Shown here: positions 1 to 9,757 of the stretch, one piece after another
Position numbering within the stretch: position 1 is the first letter of the stretch
Layout of the letters: each line of letters opens with the position of its first letter
Assembly (NCBI GenBank): GCA_021766785.1
Contig: JAICBP010000084.1
Location: 64,944-128,943 of the forward strand
Direction: 5' to 3'
DNA from: Sulfurimonas sp. endosymbiont of Alviniconcha boucheti
GTDB lineage: Bacteria > Campylobacterota > Campylobacteria > Campylobacterales > Sulfurimonadaceae
Length of the DNA stretch: 64,000 nucleotides
The notes under the pieces: model-generated
What the model saw: the letters and a program-made list of their open reading frames with translations, nothing else
What the model was told of the DNA's origin: nothing
Database searches by the model: none
Position numbers and translations under genes: made by a program

Positions 1-55
1 AAAAGAAAAATATTAATACATCTGTAATTTATCTCTTTTTCTATATAATTTTAGA

Positions 56-1294
56 ATGAAAACAAACCATTATGATTTAATAATTATTGGTGCTGGTGCT
101 GCTGGTATTATGGCATCTGTCACGGCAGCATCAGAGGGAAAAAAAGTACTTCTTCTAGAAAAACTCTCAAACATCGCAGCTAAACTAAAAGCAACAGGCG
201 GAGGAAAATGTAACTTAACAAATACTCTCTCTAACGAAGAGTTTATATCCCGTTTTGGACGGGGAGGACGTTTTATGCGAGATGCTCTCTCTTTATTTGA
301 TAACAAACAACTTACAAGCTTTATGAATCAGATAGGTGTTGCGACACATGCCCCAGATGGTTTTCGTATATTTCCAACGTCACACTCCTCTTCTACTATA
401 ATTTCTGGACTTCAAAAAGAGATGGATAGAGTTGGTGTAGAAGTCATAACAAATCAACGTGTAGAGAGATTGCTTCTTGTTGGTTCAAATATAGATGGTG
501 TGAAAACACAAGATAATTCATATAAAGCTAAAAATGTTATTGTAGCGACAGGTGGACTTGGTTACCCAGTACTTGGGGCAGAGGGAGATGGCTACACACT
601 TGCTGAAGAGTTAGGACATAAAATCACAGAACTTTCACCTGCAATGATGCCACTAAAAACAAAAGAAATATGGACAGAGTGTCGTGCTGATACCATTTCA
701 AAAGTAGAACTACGTGTTTCTTTACCTAAATATAAGAAACTACGAGCAAAAGGTGATTTAATATTTACAAAAAATGGTATTCGAGGACCTGTAGTCCTTG
801 ATTTTGCACGAGAGATCACACCTCTTTTAAGTAAATATGGAGAAGTTCCTATTGTTGCAAACCTTACTAAAGGAATGAATGAAGATGATATTTTACAACA
901 TTTTAAACAAGCAAGAGTCAAAAATCCTCATGCAACGATAGAAGAAAATCTACTTCCACTTCTGGCAAGTTCAGTTATACACAAACTATGTCAAACTGTT
1001 TGTGTTGATCCCTCTATGACATTTCATAAGGTAGAGGGTAAAAAGCGTAACTTACTTATAAAAATACTTGCATCAACTCCCTTTACAATAACTGGTCATG
1101 ATGGTTTTAAAATGGCAATGATTACAAGAGGTGGTATAAGTCTAAAAAAGATAGATCCAAAAACAATGCAAAGTAAGATAATTAAAGGACTCTACTTTTG
1201 TGGAGAAGTAATGGATATTGATGGACCGTGTGGAGGATTCAATCTTCAATGGAGCTTTGCAAGTGGATATTTATCTGGAAAACTTCTTTCATAA
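56..1294 (+). CDS. NAD(P)/FAD-dependent oxidoreductase, HI0933/YhiN family
   Basis: 412-aa ORF; N-terminal GAGAAGIMAS dinucleotide-binding motif, GGGKCNLTN, C-terminal CGEVMDIDGPCGGFNLQWSFASG typical of the HI0933 family. Confidence 0.93.
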   Translation: MKTNHYDLIIIGAGAAGIMASVTAASEGKKVLLLEKLSNIAAKLKATGGGKCNLTNTLSNEEFISRFGRGGRFMRDALSLFDNKQLTSFMNQIGVATHAPDGFRIFPTSHSSSTIISGLQKEMDRVGVEVITNQRVERLLLVGSNIDGVKTQDNSYKAKNVIVATGGLGYPVLGAEGDGYTLAEELGHKITELSPAMMPLKTKEIWTECRADTISKVELRVSLPKYKKLRAKGDLIFTKNGIRGPVVLDFAREITPLLSKYGEVPIVANLTKGMNEDDILQHFKQARVKNPHATIEENLLPLLASSVIHKLCQTVCVDPSMTFHKVEGKKRNLLIKILASTPFTITGHDGFKMAMITRGGISLKKIDPKTMQSKIIKGLYFCGEVMDIDGPCGGFNLQWSFASGYLSGKLLS

Positions 1295-1476
1295 AATACT
1301 TAAAACTCTATTTTAAAAATTCTACTATCTTGTTTACTTATTAATAATACTATCTTTGAAGATATAGTTAAAAAAACAATAAGTATACTAATTGAGATAA
1401 ACTCTCTATACTGTTTCCCATAAAGACCTATTTTATGGGTTAAGATTAAGATTAGTATATTTTTATAGCTAATCCT

Positions 1477-1848
1477 CAGTGTCGAGCCAACACTATCTAA
1501 AAAGTAGAACTTCGTGTTGCCATCAAAAAGTATAAAAAACTTAGAGCAAATGGTGATCTTATTTTCACAAAAGGAGTGAATGAAGAGCAGATAAATAAAC
1601 ATCTAAAAAAAGAAGCACTAAAAAATCCTAATGCCAATATAATAGAGATAATAACAACACTTCTTCCTGCTCCACTTGCTTATGAACTCTGTAAATTAGC
1701 AGGAGTAAAAGAGGATATAACACTAAAAAAACTCTCAGGAAAGATAAAAGAAAAGCTTATCCAAATACTTGTATGGACTCCTCTAACAGTCAATGGACAT
1801 GATGGCTTTAAACTAGCGATGATTACAAGAGGTGGAGTAAATGGCTAA
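1477..1848 (+). pseudogene. Decayed partial second copy of HI0933-family oxidoreductase
   Basis: Translation QCRANTI*KVELRV..KYKKLRANGDLIFTK-GVNEEQI...ILVWTPLTVNGHDGFKLAMITRGG matches the gene at 56-1294; in-frame TAA at 1498-1500, internal deletion, both ends missing. Confidence 0.85.
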
Positions 1849-2363
1849 TAAAAATAGCGAATAGAAGCAAACGCAAAAGCACCACTCTTCTCTATCTCTT
1901 TTATATGCTCCTCTGTTATAATACCACCAAGCGCTATAACCTTTATTGTAGTGGCGTTTACTATCTCTTTTAAAGTTACTATCCCTTTTGGTTCACCCTT
2001 ATTTGGTGCAGTGAAAATTGGGCTAAATGTAACATAATCTGCTCCTAACTTTTCTGCATGTAAAACCTCTTCTTTGGTATGTGTACTAACAATTACTTCT
2101 AACCCAAGTTGCTTCGCTTTTTCTATACTCTCAAACTGAGTAGATGTTAAATGCACTCCTATTGCATTTAGCTTATAAGCAAGCCTATACTCTTGATGTA
2201 AGAAGGCTTTGAGATTTGGGATATATTTTGCCATTTCTAAGAAGTTTTGAGCATGAAAAGCATACTCTTTTGTCTCTTTGTTACGATAGAGTGCGAACTC
2301 TGGTTTATACTTTCTAAGTTGTCTATACGAGGGTTCTGCGGTAATAAGATACTTTTGCAGCAT
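1845..2363 (-). CDS. Thiamine-phosphate synthase-like (ThiE/TenI) protein, short
   Basis: 172 aa; IGVHLTS, GADYVTFSPIFTAPNKGEPKG, VIALGGI motifs of the ThiE/TenI TIM barrel. Confidence 0.75.
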   Translation of the reverse strand: MLQKYLITAEPSYRQLRKYKPEFALYRNKETKEYAFHAQNFLEMAKYIPNLKAFLHQEYRLAYKLNAIGVHLTSTQFESIEKAKQLGLEVIVSTHTKEEVLHAEKLGADYVTFSPIFTAPNKGEPKGIVTLKEIVNATTIKVIALGGIITEEHIKEIEKSGAFAFASIRYFY

Positions 2364-2368
2364 AGTAA

Positions 2369-2794
2369 TTATCTGTAGAGAGGGTTTTTAAAATCTACTG
2401 GTGAAACATCTATAACTCCATCATATATATCACTTAGTGTTTGTAAATGTTTATCTAAACGATTAAGAAGATAAAGCTCATGAGAAGAGTACTTCATACG
2501 AGACTCTTCTATAAAAGAGAGAAGAAACTTCAAACTCTCCTCTTCACTCTCAAACTTTATCTCCTGTATAATAGCCTGAATAGTATCATACTCTTCACCG
2601 CATGATAATAAAAAGTCATAAGAGAGATCCATAGTCTGCAAGTTATCAAGTCTCTTAGAAAATGCGAAATGATTATAAAGCATACACCCTACAAAATACT
2701 CTATATCAGAGGGTTCAAACTCACTATACTGATGCGCTACATCTTCAAAATGTTTATGCCAGATCTCTAATACTTTATCTATTTTTGCTTTCAT
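2369..2794 (-). CDS. Hypothetical protein
   Basis: 141-aa ORF in line with the operon; no recognised motif. Confidence 0.7.
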   Translation of the reverse strand: MKAKIDKVLEIWHKHFEDVAHQYSEFEPSDIEYFVGCMLYNHFAFSKRLDNLQTMDLSYDFLLSCGEEYDTIQAIIQEIKFESEEESLKFLLSFIEESRMKYSSHELYLLNRLDKHLQTLSDIYDGVIDVSPVDFKNPLYR

Positions 2795-2963
2795 ACTAAT
2801 CCTTACTAAAAAGCTAACTGTTTACTACAATATTTTGTTAGAGTTTGAAAAGTTCTACTTAACATTTACAAGAGTTTTTCAATTTTTTGTCATGGAGTAT
2901 ATAATCAATCCTGAAAAACAAAAATTTTAACAGACCAACAAATTCTAACACACAAAATATAAC

Positions 2964-3779
2964 TTAATCCATTTTCATAGAGAGATCAATCCAGTTCGCT
3001 TGATGAATGAGAGAGCCTGAACTTATAGCATCTACACCAGACTTGGCATAAGACTCTATCGTTTCAAGAGAGATATTTCCACTTGCTTCTAGTAAGATAT
3101 GAGGGCAATTTGCATCTCTGTAAGCTACTATCTCTTTTATCTGTTCTTGTGACATATTATCACACATTACAATATCACACTTTGCATCAAACGCCATCTT
3201 TGCTATCTCGAAAGTTTCTGCTTCAACTTCTATCTTCGCCGTGAAAGGAATTTTCTCTCTTGCTTCTGCTATATAAGCTTGTAAATCTTTTATAGTTTTT
3301 AGGTGTGTATCTTTTATCATAAGTGAATCATCAAGCCCCATTCTATGGTTGAGTGCCCCACCCTCTCTTGTCGCATACTTTTCAAAGAGTCTTAAAAGTG
3401 GTCTTGTTTTTCTTGTATCTAAAAGTTTCACACCATAAGGCTCTATAAGATCTACATATTTTCTAGTGAGCGTAGCTATTGAGCTTGCATGAAGAAGCAT
3501 ATCTAAGATTGTTCTCTCACATTTTAGAAGTGTATGAGAGTCTGCTTTGAGGGTTGCAAGTAGATCACCCTTAGAGAAACACTCGCTATCATTTTTGATC
3601 CATACTATCTCTATCTTCTCTAGTTCTGCTAAAACATTAATGTACTTCACACCTGCTACAACACCATCACTCTTAGCGATGATTTTTGCACTCGACTCTA
3701 CTGCAGGTTCGACCAAAGCATAGAGGTCACCACGACCAACATCTTCAGCAAGAGCCTCACGAACAAACTTCTCTATCAT
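2964..3779 (-). CDS. nadC: Nicotinate-nucleotide diphosphorylase (carboxylating)
   Basis: LLDTRKTRPLLRLFEKYATREGGALNHRMGLDDSLMIKDTH is characteristic of QPRTase; start set at MIEKFV, whose ATG overlaps the nadA TGA (ATGA). Confidence 0.93.
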   Translation of the reverse strand: MIEKFVREALAEDVGRGDLYALVEPAVESSAKIIAKSDGVVAGVKYINVLAELEKIEIVWIKNDSECFSKGDLLATLKADSHTLLKCERTILDMLLHASSIATLTRKYVDLIEPYGVKLLDTRKTRPLLRLFEKYATREGGALNHRMGLDDSLMIKDTHLKTIKDLQAYIAEAREKIPFTAKIEVEAETFEIAKMAFDAKCDIVMCDNMSQEQIKEIVAYRDANCPHILLEASGNISLETIESYAKSGVDAISSGSLIHQANWIDLSMKMD

Positions 3780-4774
3780 AATGCTAACATTCTCTCTAAT
3801 GCTATTTTCGCCCACTTTTGAGTATCTTTATCTATAAAAATTTCATTTATAGGCTCACCATCATCTATGGCTTTAAGAGTATCATAGACATCTTGAAGAG
3901 TTGTCTCATTCATAGTCGGACACTCTGGTTTTGTAGAACTTAGCACATAAGTGTTTTTCTCACGAAGACGATTCACAAGATTAAACTCTGTTCCAACAGC
4001 TATCTTCTGCTCTTCTGGTTGCTCAGCTATATACTTGATGATCTGAGAAGTAGAACCTACAAAGTCACTCGCATCACATATACTAGGATCACACTCTGGG
4101 TGCGTTACTATCTTAATACCTGGAAATTTTTTTCTATAAAATGCAATATCATCAAGTGTAAAGAGTTGGTGGACAGAACAAAAACCATCAAAACAGATAA
4201 TATCAGACTCTTTTAAATCACTTCCATCACCGATGACACAGGAGTTAAGTCCCATCTGCTTTCCTATGTTTTGTCCTAAACATCTATCTGGAACAAAGAG
4301 AATTTTTTTTCCCTCTTTAAGAGCATTTGTGATGATACGTTTGGCGTTTGAACTGGTACAGACAAGTCCACCCATCTCTCCAACTTTTGCTTTAACCACT
4401 ACATCAGAGTTGATATAAGTAATAGGTAAAATATTTTCATTTTTTATTCCAGCTTCATTTAAAGCTTTTACAGCAGTATCAAACATAAACCCATCAATCA
4501 TTTTTGCCATGGAACAGCAAGCTATTTTTGGCATCACTACATGCTTTTGAGGAGAGAGTACTTTTACACTTTGTCCCATAAAACCAACACCACAAAAGAG
4601 TACAAACTCTGCATCATCATCCTTTGTTTTCATCGCAAGTTCTAAAGAGTCACCTGTAATATCACCTACTTCAAAAACTTCATCACGTTGATAGAAGTGA
4701 GCTACGACAGTGACATCTAATTTTTTCTTTAGTTTATCTATTTTTATTTTTAATTCTTCATTGCTCAACTGCAC
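3776..4774 (-). CDS. nadA: Quinolinate synthase
   Basis: 332 aa; VVAHFYQRDEVFEVGDITGDSLELA and conserved Cys motifs of NadA; overlaps nadC. Confidence 0.95.
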   Translation of the reverse strand: MQLSNEELKIKIDKLKKKLDVTVVAHFYQRDEVFEVGDITGDSLELAMKTKDDDAEFVLFCGVGFMGQSVKVLSPQKHVVMPKIACCSMAKMIDGFMFDTAVKALNEAGIKNENILPITYINSDVVVKAKVGEMGGLVCTSSNAKRIITNALKEGKKILFVPDRCLGQNIGKQMGLNSCVIGDGSDLKESDIICFDGFCSVHQLFTLDDIAFYRKKFPGIKIVTHPECDPSICDASDFVGSTSQIIKYIAEQPEEQKIAVGTEFNLVNRLREKNTYVLSSTKPECPTMNETTLQDVYDTLKAIDDGEPINEIFIDKDTQKWAKIALERMLAL

Positions 4775-4878
4775 AAAATTGTCCTCTATATTTATTGATA
4801 TGATTATACCAAAAAAATTTAGCTACTTATTAATATAGAGAGTGTAAAATGTCATTATAAATATATTTAAGGATTTTC

Positions 4879-5493
4879 ATGGACTTTTTATTCAATACAA
4901 ATGTAGAATTTTTTATAGCGGCATATCTTATAGGTGCTATTCCCTTTGGTTTACTCCTAACGAAAAAATTTGCTGGTGTTAATGTCAAAGCAAGTGGAAG
5001 TGGCAGTATTGGTGCTACAAATGTTCTTCGTGTTGTCAAAGAAACAGACCCTATATTAGCAAAAAAACTTAGCATTGCCACACTTACACTCGATGCACTT
5101 AAAGGTGTCGCTGTACTTTGTATAGCTTACTTTATGGGTATGAGTGAAGCTACACTCTGGGGTATAGCAGTTCTTGCCGTTTTTGGACACTGTTTTTCTC
5201 TTTATCTAGGTTTAGAGGGTGGTAAAGGTATCGCGACTGGTATGGGAGTGATGATGTTTATGTTACCACAAGAGACACTTATAGCCCTCGTCGTTTGGGG
5301 AGTACTTGCAAAAACACTTAAGATCTCTTCAATCTCTTCGCTTACTGGTGTTTTAGCACTCCTAATCTCAAGCTTTTTTATTCATCCAACGATGGATCAT
5401 GCTCCTGTCGTTCTCATAGTCTTTATACTTTTCTATAAACATATTCCTAATATCATTCGTCTCTTCAGTGGTCAAGAAAAAGCCGTAGTGTAA
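4879..5493 (+). CDS. plsY: Acyl-phosphate glycerol-3-phosphate acyltransferase
   Basis: AYLIGAIPFGLLLTK, GSGSIGATNVLR, GHCFSLYLGLEGGKGIATG motifs of PlsY. Confidence 0.95.
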   Translation: MDFLFNTNVEFFIAAYLIGAIPFGLLLTKKFAGVNVKASGSGSIGATNVLRVVKETDPILAKKLSIATLTLDALKGVAVLCIAYFMGMSEATLWGIAVLAVFGHCFSLYLGLEGGKGIATGMGVMMFMLPQETLIALVVWGVLAKTLKISSISSLTGVLALLISSFFIHPTMDHAPVVLIVFILFYKHIPNIIRLFSGQEKAVV

Positions 5494-5822
5494 TGATAAT
5501 TCACATCGAAGATCTGAAGTTTCAGAGTATCATTGGGATTTTAGACTTTGAACGGACTACTCCTCAAGATGTCATCATTAACCTCACTATACAGTACAAC
5601 TACAAAGATCTGTTTATAAACTATGCCGAAGTATCTGATCTCATTAAAGCTACCATGATTGAGAAAAAATTTTTGCTTCTCGAAGATGCTTTACAAGATT
5701 TATCAGAAATACTAAAAAAAGAATTTTCACAAATAGAAAAACTTTTTTTAAAAATTACAAAACCATCTATAATTCCCGATTGCAAGGTTAGTTTAAGTGA
5801 TAATTTTTCTTATATATCTTAA
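5493..5822 (+). CDS. folB: Dihydroneopterin aldolase-like protein
   Basis: 109 aa; IHIEDLKFQSIIGILDFERTTPQDVIINL start typical of FolB; follows plsY directly. Confidence 0.75.
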   Translation: MIIHIEDLKFQSIIGILDFERTTPQDVIINLTIQYNYKDLFINYAEVSDLIKATMIEKKFLLLEDALQDLSEILKKEFSQIEKLFLKITKPSIIPDCKVSLSDNFSYIS

Positions 5823-5920
5823 TAAAAACTTCACTTTTTTTAAAGAAAATTGAAAAAAACTTTAAAGTAACCTAATATTACGCTATCATTACGCAAATTT
5901 TACTTACTAGGAAATTATAA

Positions 5921-6595
5921 ATGCGTATTCTTATAATAGAAGATGAAGTTACATTAAACAAAATGCTTGCTGAGGGACTCAAAGAGTTCGGTTACCAAAG
6001 TGATATAGTAGAGACACTTAAAGATGGTGAATACTATCTTGACATTCGTAACTATGATTTAGTTCTTATGGACTGGATGTTACCTGATGGTAATTCTATT
6101 GATATTATTGGTGATATCAAATCAAACACACCTAAAACTGTTGTAGTAGTTATCTCTGCAAGAGATGATAATGAAAGTGAGATAGAAGCACTCCGTTCTG
6201 GTGCAGATGACTATATTAGAAAACCTTTTGATTTCGATGTTCTTATTGCTCGTATTGAAGCACGTCTACGTTTTGGTGGATCAAATATCATCGAGATAGA
6301 AGATTTAACTATCAATCCTGAAGAAGAAAAAATCACCTATAAAGAGAATGAGATAGAGCTTAAAGGTAAACCTTTTGAAGTGCTTACTCACCTTGCACGC
6401 CACCGTGATCAAATCGTCTCTAAAGAACAACTCCTTGATGCGATTTGGGAAGAACCAGAACTTGTTACTCCAAATGTAATTGAAGTTGCGATCAATCAAA
6501 TTCGACAAAAAATGGATAAACCCTTAGGCATCACAACTATTGAAACTGTACGTCGTCGTGGTTACAGATTCTGCTTTCCAAAAGAGGCTAACTAA
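5921..6595 (+). CDS. OmpR/PhoB-family response regulator
   Basis: Receiver domain (IIEDE, LVLMDWMLPDG, RKPFD) plus winged-helix C-terminus ending RRRGYRF. Confidence 0.93.
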   Translation: MRILIIEDEVTLNKMLAEGLKEFGYQSDIVETLKDGEYYLDIRNYDLVLMDWMLPDGNSIDIIGDIKSNTPKTVVVVISARDDNESEIEALRSGADDYIRKPFDFDVLIARIEARLRFGGSNIIEIEDLTINPEEEKITYKENEIELKGKPFEVLTHLARHRDQIVSKEQLLDAIWEEPELVTPNVIEVAINQIRQKMDKPLGITTIETVRRRGYRFCFPKEAN

Positions 6596-6651
6596 TTCTC
6601 TTCTCATCCTTGTATATGGGATGAGGCTCTCTTTTATTCTTAAGGTCAACT

Positions 6652-7953
6652 ATGTTATCTCAACAGAGTATTCGTAAAAACTTTCTTATTCAACTTTTTA
6701 TCTCTTCTGTTTCTCTTATCTCAATCTTCTCATCTATGCTCTATTTATTTATTGAAAACTCTATTTTAGATGAGAAGAGTCTTGAACTTAGGCACTATGC
6801 AAAGAATATTGTAGAAGACAAATCTCTCTACAAACAAGGAGAGTTAGCAACAGGTAATGCACGCTCTTTAAAAATTGAAGTTGTGAATATAGACAATACT
6901 AATATAAAAATATCAAGCTATGAGACAACTGTTAATAAGCATAATTACCTCACTCTTATATATCCATTTGATGCTAAACAAGGCATATATCTTAAAGTTA
7001 GCAAACAAATAACACAGACAAAAGAGCTGCTACACAAAATATTAAAATATATTTTTATTATTAATATTGCTGGATTTATCCTTGTTCTTGTTTATGCAAT
7101 TGCACTTTCTAAAATGTTAGTAAGACCACTAAAACTTCTCAATGCTAAACTTTCAAATATGAATGAACACCTCATAAAACCTATCGATACAAAAGCATTA
7201 CCAAGAGAGTTTGAACCTCTAGGAGCCACTATAAATCATCTCATAGCTCGAATTCAAAACTTTGTTAAGTATCAAAAAGAGCTCTTTATAGGAACAGCTC
7301 ATGAGCTGAAAACTCCTCTTGCAGTCATCAAGTTAAAAAACCAAGTCACACTTCTCAAAGAACGCTCTTCTCAAGAGTATATAGAAGCACTCAAAACAAC
7401 AAACAAGACAATAGATGATATGAATATCATCGTATCAAATATTCTCAATATTGGTCGTCAAGAGGGAGCGCAACTTGATAAGCCTGTTGAAATAGATGTC
7501 ATACAAATTCTGAAACAAAAAGCAGATGATTTCAAGCTCCTTGCAAGTCATGAAGGGAAAGAGTTGCATATAAGTTTTGAACCACAAGGTTTTATGGCAA
7601 TGTTACAGGTAGGTTTACTCAACCAAATTATTCAAAACTTTTTACAAAATGCCCTCAAGTTTACACCTAAAGAAAAATCTGTTACACTAAGAAGTAAACA
7701 GGATAATATTGGGCTTCTCATTGAGGTAATAGATGAGGGATGCGGGATAGATGATAGTATAGACCTCTTTGCACCTTTTAAACGCCAAGGAAATAAACAG
7801 GGTGTAGGTTTAGGTCTTTTTCTTGCTAAAAGTGCGGCAGATGCACTTGGAGCAAAAATAGAACTCAAGAACCGTGAAGATGGAGTTGGAGGAACAGTAG
7901 CCTCTTTGCAACTCAACTCTAAGCTATCTTGTATTATTCCTCAAAATAACTAG
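6652..7953 (+). CDS. HAMP-domain sensor histidine kinase
   Basis: Two TM segments, H-box GTAHELKTPLAVIKL, N/G boxes (NALKFTP, GVGLGLFLAKSAADALG); directly downstream of the response regulator. Confidence 0.93.
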   Translation: MLSQQSIRKNFLIQLFISSVSLISIFSSMLYLFIENSILDEKSLELRHYAKNIVEDKSLYKQGELATGNARSLKIEVVNIDNTNIKISSYETTVNKHNYLTLIYPFDAKQGIYLKVSKQITQTKELLHKILKYIFIINIAGFILVLVYAIALSKMLVRPLKLLNAKLSNMNEHLIKPIDTKALPREFEPLGATINHLIARIQNFVKYQKELFIGTAHELKTPLAVIKLKNQVTLLKERSSQEYIEALKTTNKTIDDMNIIVSNILNIGRQEGAQLDKPVEIDVIQILKQKADDFKLLASHEGKELHISFEPQGFMAMLQVGLLNQIIQNFLQNALKFTPKEKSVTLRSKQDNIGLLIEVIDEGCGIDDSIDLFAPFKRQGNKQGVGLGLFLAKSAADALGAKIELKNREDGVGGTVASLQLNSKLSCIIPQNN

Positions 7954-8032
7954 GTTGTTTAAAAAATCCTAAAGCTTTATTTTGTTATAAATCGGGCACT
8001 AAAATAATAATGATAATATATAAGGTTTTTTA

Positions 8033-8284
8033 ATGGCACTAATTATAAATGATGAATGTATTGCATGTGATGCGTGTAGAGAAGAGTGTCCAACAATAGC
8101 TATAGAAGAGGGAGACCCTATCTACTATATTGATCCAGATCGCTGTATTGAGTGTATCGGTATTTATGATGAACCCTCTTGTATTTCTGTCTGTCCAGTT
8201 GACTGTATCATTCCAGATAAAGATAATGTTGAGTCTATTGCAGAACTTCAATTTAAAGCAAAAAACCTAGAGATAGAAGAGTAA
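8033..8284 (+). CDS. YfhL-type 2x[4Fe-4S] ferredoxin
   Basis: CIACDACREECP and CIECIGIYDEPSCISVCPVDCI cysteine clusters. Confidence 0.92.
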   Translation: MALIINDECIACDACREECPTIAIEEGDPIYYIDPDRCIECIGIYDEPSCISVCPVDCIIPDKDNVESIAELQFKAKNLEIEE

Positions 8285-8287
8285 AAT

Positions 8288-9757
8288 TTGGCTAAACGAG
8301 TTTCTATCATAGAGATAGGTTCTAACTCTGTTAGAATAGTTATCTACGAAAAAACTTCTCGTTATGCTTTCCATATTCTTCATGAAGAAAAAAGTAAAGT
8401 TCGTATCTCTCAGGATACCTACAAATTTAATGGTAATCTACAAAAAGAACCGATGAAAAGGGCTTTTAATGCTCTTGCAAACTTTCTCACTATCTCTAAA
8501 TCTTTCAAAACTAAAAAAGTTCTCTGTATAGCAACATCAGCTCTTCGTGATGCTCCTAATAAAAAAGAATTTATTCAACAGGTAAAAGAACAACTCAAAC
8601 TAAAAATTAAAATTATTAGTGGAGAAAAAGAGGCTTACCTTGGTGGTATCGCCTGTGCAAATCTTCTCCAAGAACAAAAAGATGCACTCACTATAGATAT
8701 AGGTGGTGGCTCTACTGAATTTTCCCATATAAATAAGAAAGATATAAATGATACTTTTTCTTTAAAAATGGGAACAGTACGCATAAAAGAGCTCTTTTTT
8801 GATACAAAAAACAGGCAAGGTGCTATTGAATATATTGATACAAAACTTGCATACCTCAAGTCTAATAAATCTACTACACTTATAGGGATAGGTGGTACAT
8901 TTAGAGCAATAGCAACAGCAATAAAAAATCAAGAAAACTACCCTTTTAACAAAATCCATGCGTATGAACCCTCTGTAAAATCCTTTGAATCTTTTATAAC
9001 AAAAATTCTTCAAGCAACTTCACAGCAGGAACTTCTATTATTAGGCATTAAAGAGAATAGACTAGATGTTATTCAACCGGGAGCACTAATATTACAAAGA
9101 GTTTTACAAAAACTTCATATTACAAAAATCATTACTAGCGGTGTAGGGGTAAGAGAGGGAGTTTTTCTTGCTGATTTACTTAGAAATGCTAAACATAAAT
9201 TGCCGCATCACTACAATACCTCTGTAAAGTATCTTTTAGATTCCCACATTCAGAATACTTCATTTTCAACACAGTTGAACTCTTTAGTAAAAAAACTTTT
9301 TGATCTTACACATGAACACCTAAATATTCCAAAAGAATTTAGATATGAATTAGCCCTTGCAGCTAAACTCTACCCTATAGGAAGTAACCTGCATTTTTTT
9401 TCTCAAAACAAGCATACATATTATCTTATTCAGAGTTCATTAGAGTATGGATTTACACATAAAAGAATAATCCTTATTGCTACTCTTACTAAATATGCAA
9501 AAAGCAAACTTCCCCAAGAGTCCCATTTACTTAAATATAAAAAACTACTTCCTCAAAAAAATATCACCTTTGCCTTGAGTTATTTACTCTCTTTATCTAT
9601 TGCTCTTCTTAGCCATAGACCAAGAAATATTGACTTTAAATATAGTTTTGAAGAGAGTGTTTTAAAGATAGACTCTTCAAATAGACTCTATCTTGCCAGA
9701 GAAAGTGTCGCAAAAATTGAACGCCCAAAAAAAGGGTTTCAAGTAAATTTTGTTTAA
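8288..9757 (+). CDS. ppx: Ppx/GppA phosphatase family protein
   Basis: EIGSNSVRIVIYE, TSALRDAPNK, GGGSTEFS, GIGGTFRAIA motifs; TTG start. Confidence 0.88.
   Translation: MAKRVSIIEIGSNSVRIVIYEKTSRYAFHILHEEKSKVRISQDTYKFNGNLQKEPMKRAFNALANFLTISKSFKTKKVLCIATSALRDAPNKKEFIQQVKEQLKLKIKIISGEKEAYLGGIACANLLQEQKDALTIDIGGGSTEFSHINKKDINDTFSLKMGTVRIKELFFDTKNRQGAIEYIDTKLAYLKSNKSTTLIGIGGTFRAIATAIKNQENYPFNKIHAYEPSVKSFESFITKILQATSQQELLLLGIKENRLDVIQPGALILQRVLQKLHITKIITSGVGVREGVFLADLLRNAKHKLPHHYNTSVKYLLDSHIQNTSFSTQLNSLVKKLFDLTHEHLNIPKEFRYELALAAKLYPIGSNLHFFSQNKHTYYLIQSSLEYGFTHKRIILIATLTKYAKSKLPQESHLLKYKKLLPQKNITFALSYLLSLSIALLSHRPRNIDFKYSFEESVLKIDSSNRLYLARESVAKIERPKKGFQVNFV

Noticed and set aside
70-921. Minus-strand ORFs 70-306 and 592-921
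   Set aside because: Antisense shadows of the clearly coding HI0933-family gene; low-complexity translations without start signals.
1300-1602. Minus-strand 100-aa ORF
   Set aside because: Overlaps the recognisable pseudogene on the other strand and its translation is AT-driven hydrophobic noise.
4230-5081. ORFs 4233-4418 (+) and 4830-5081 (-)
   Set aside because: Antisense to nadA and plsY respectively; no motif or RBS support.
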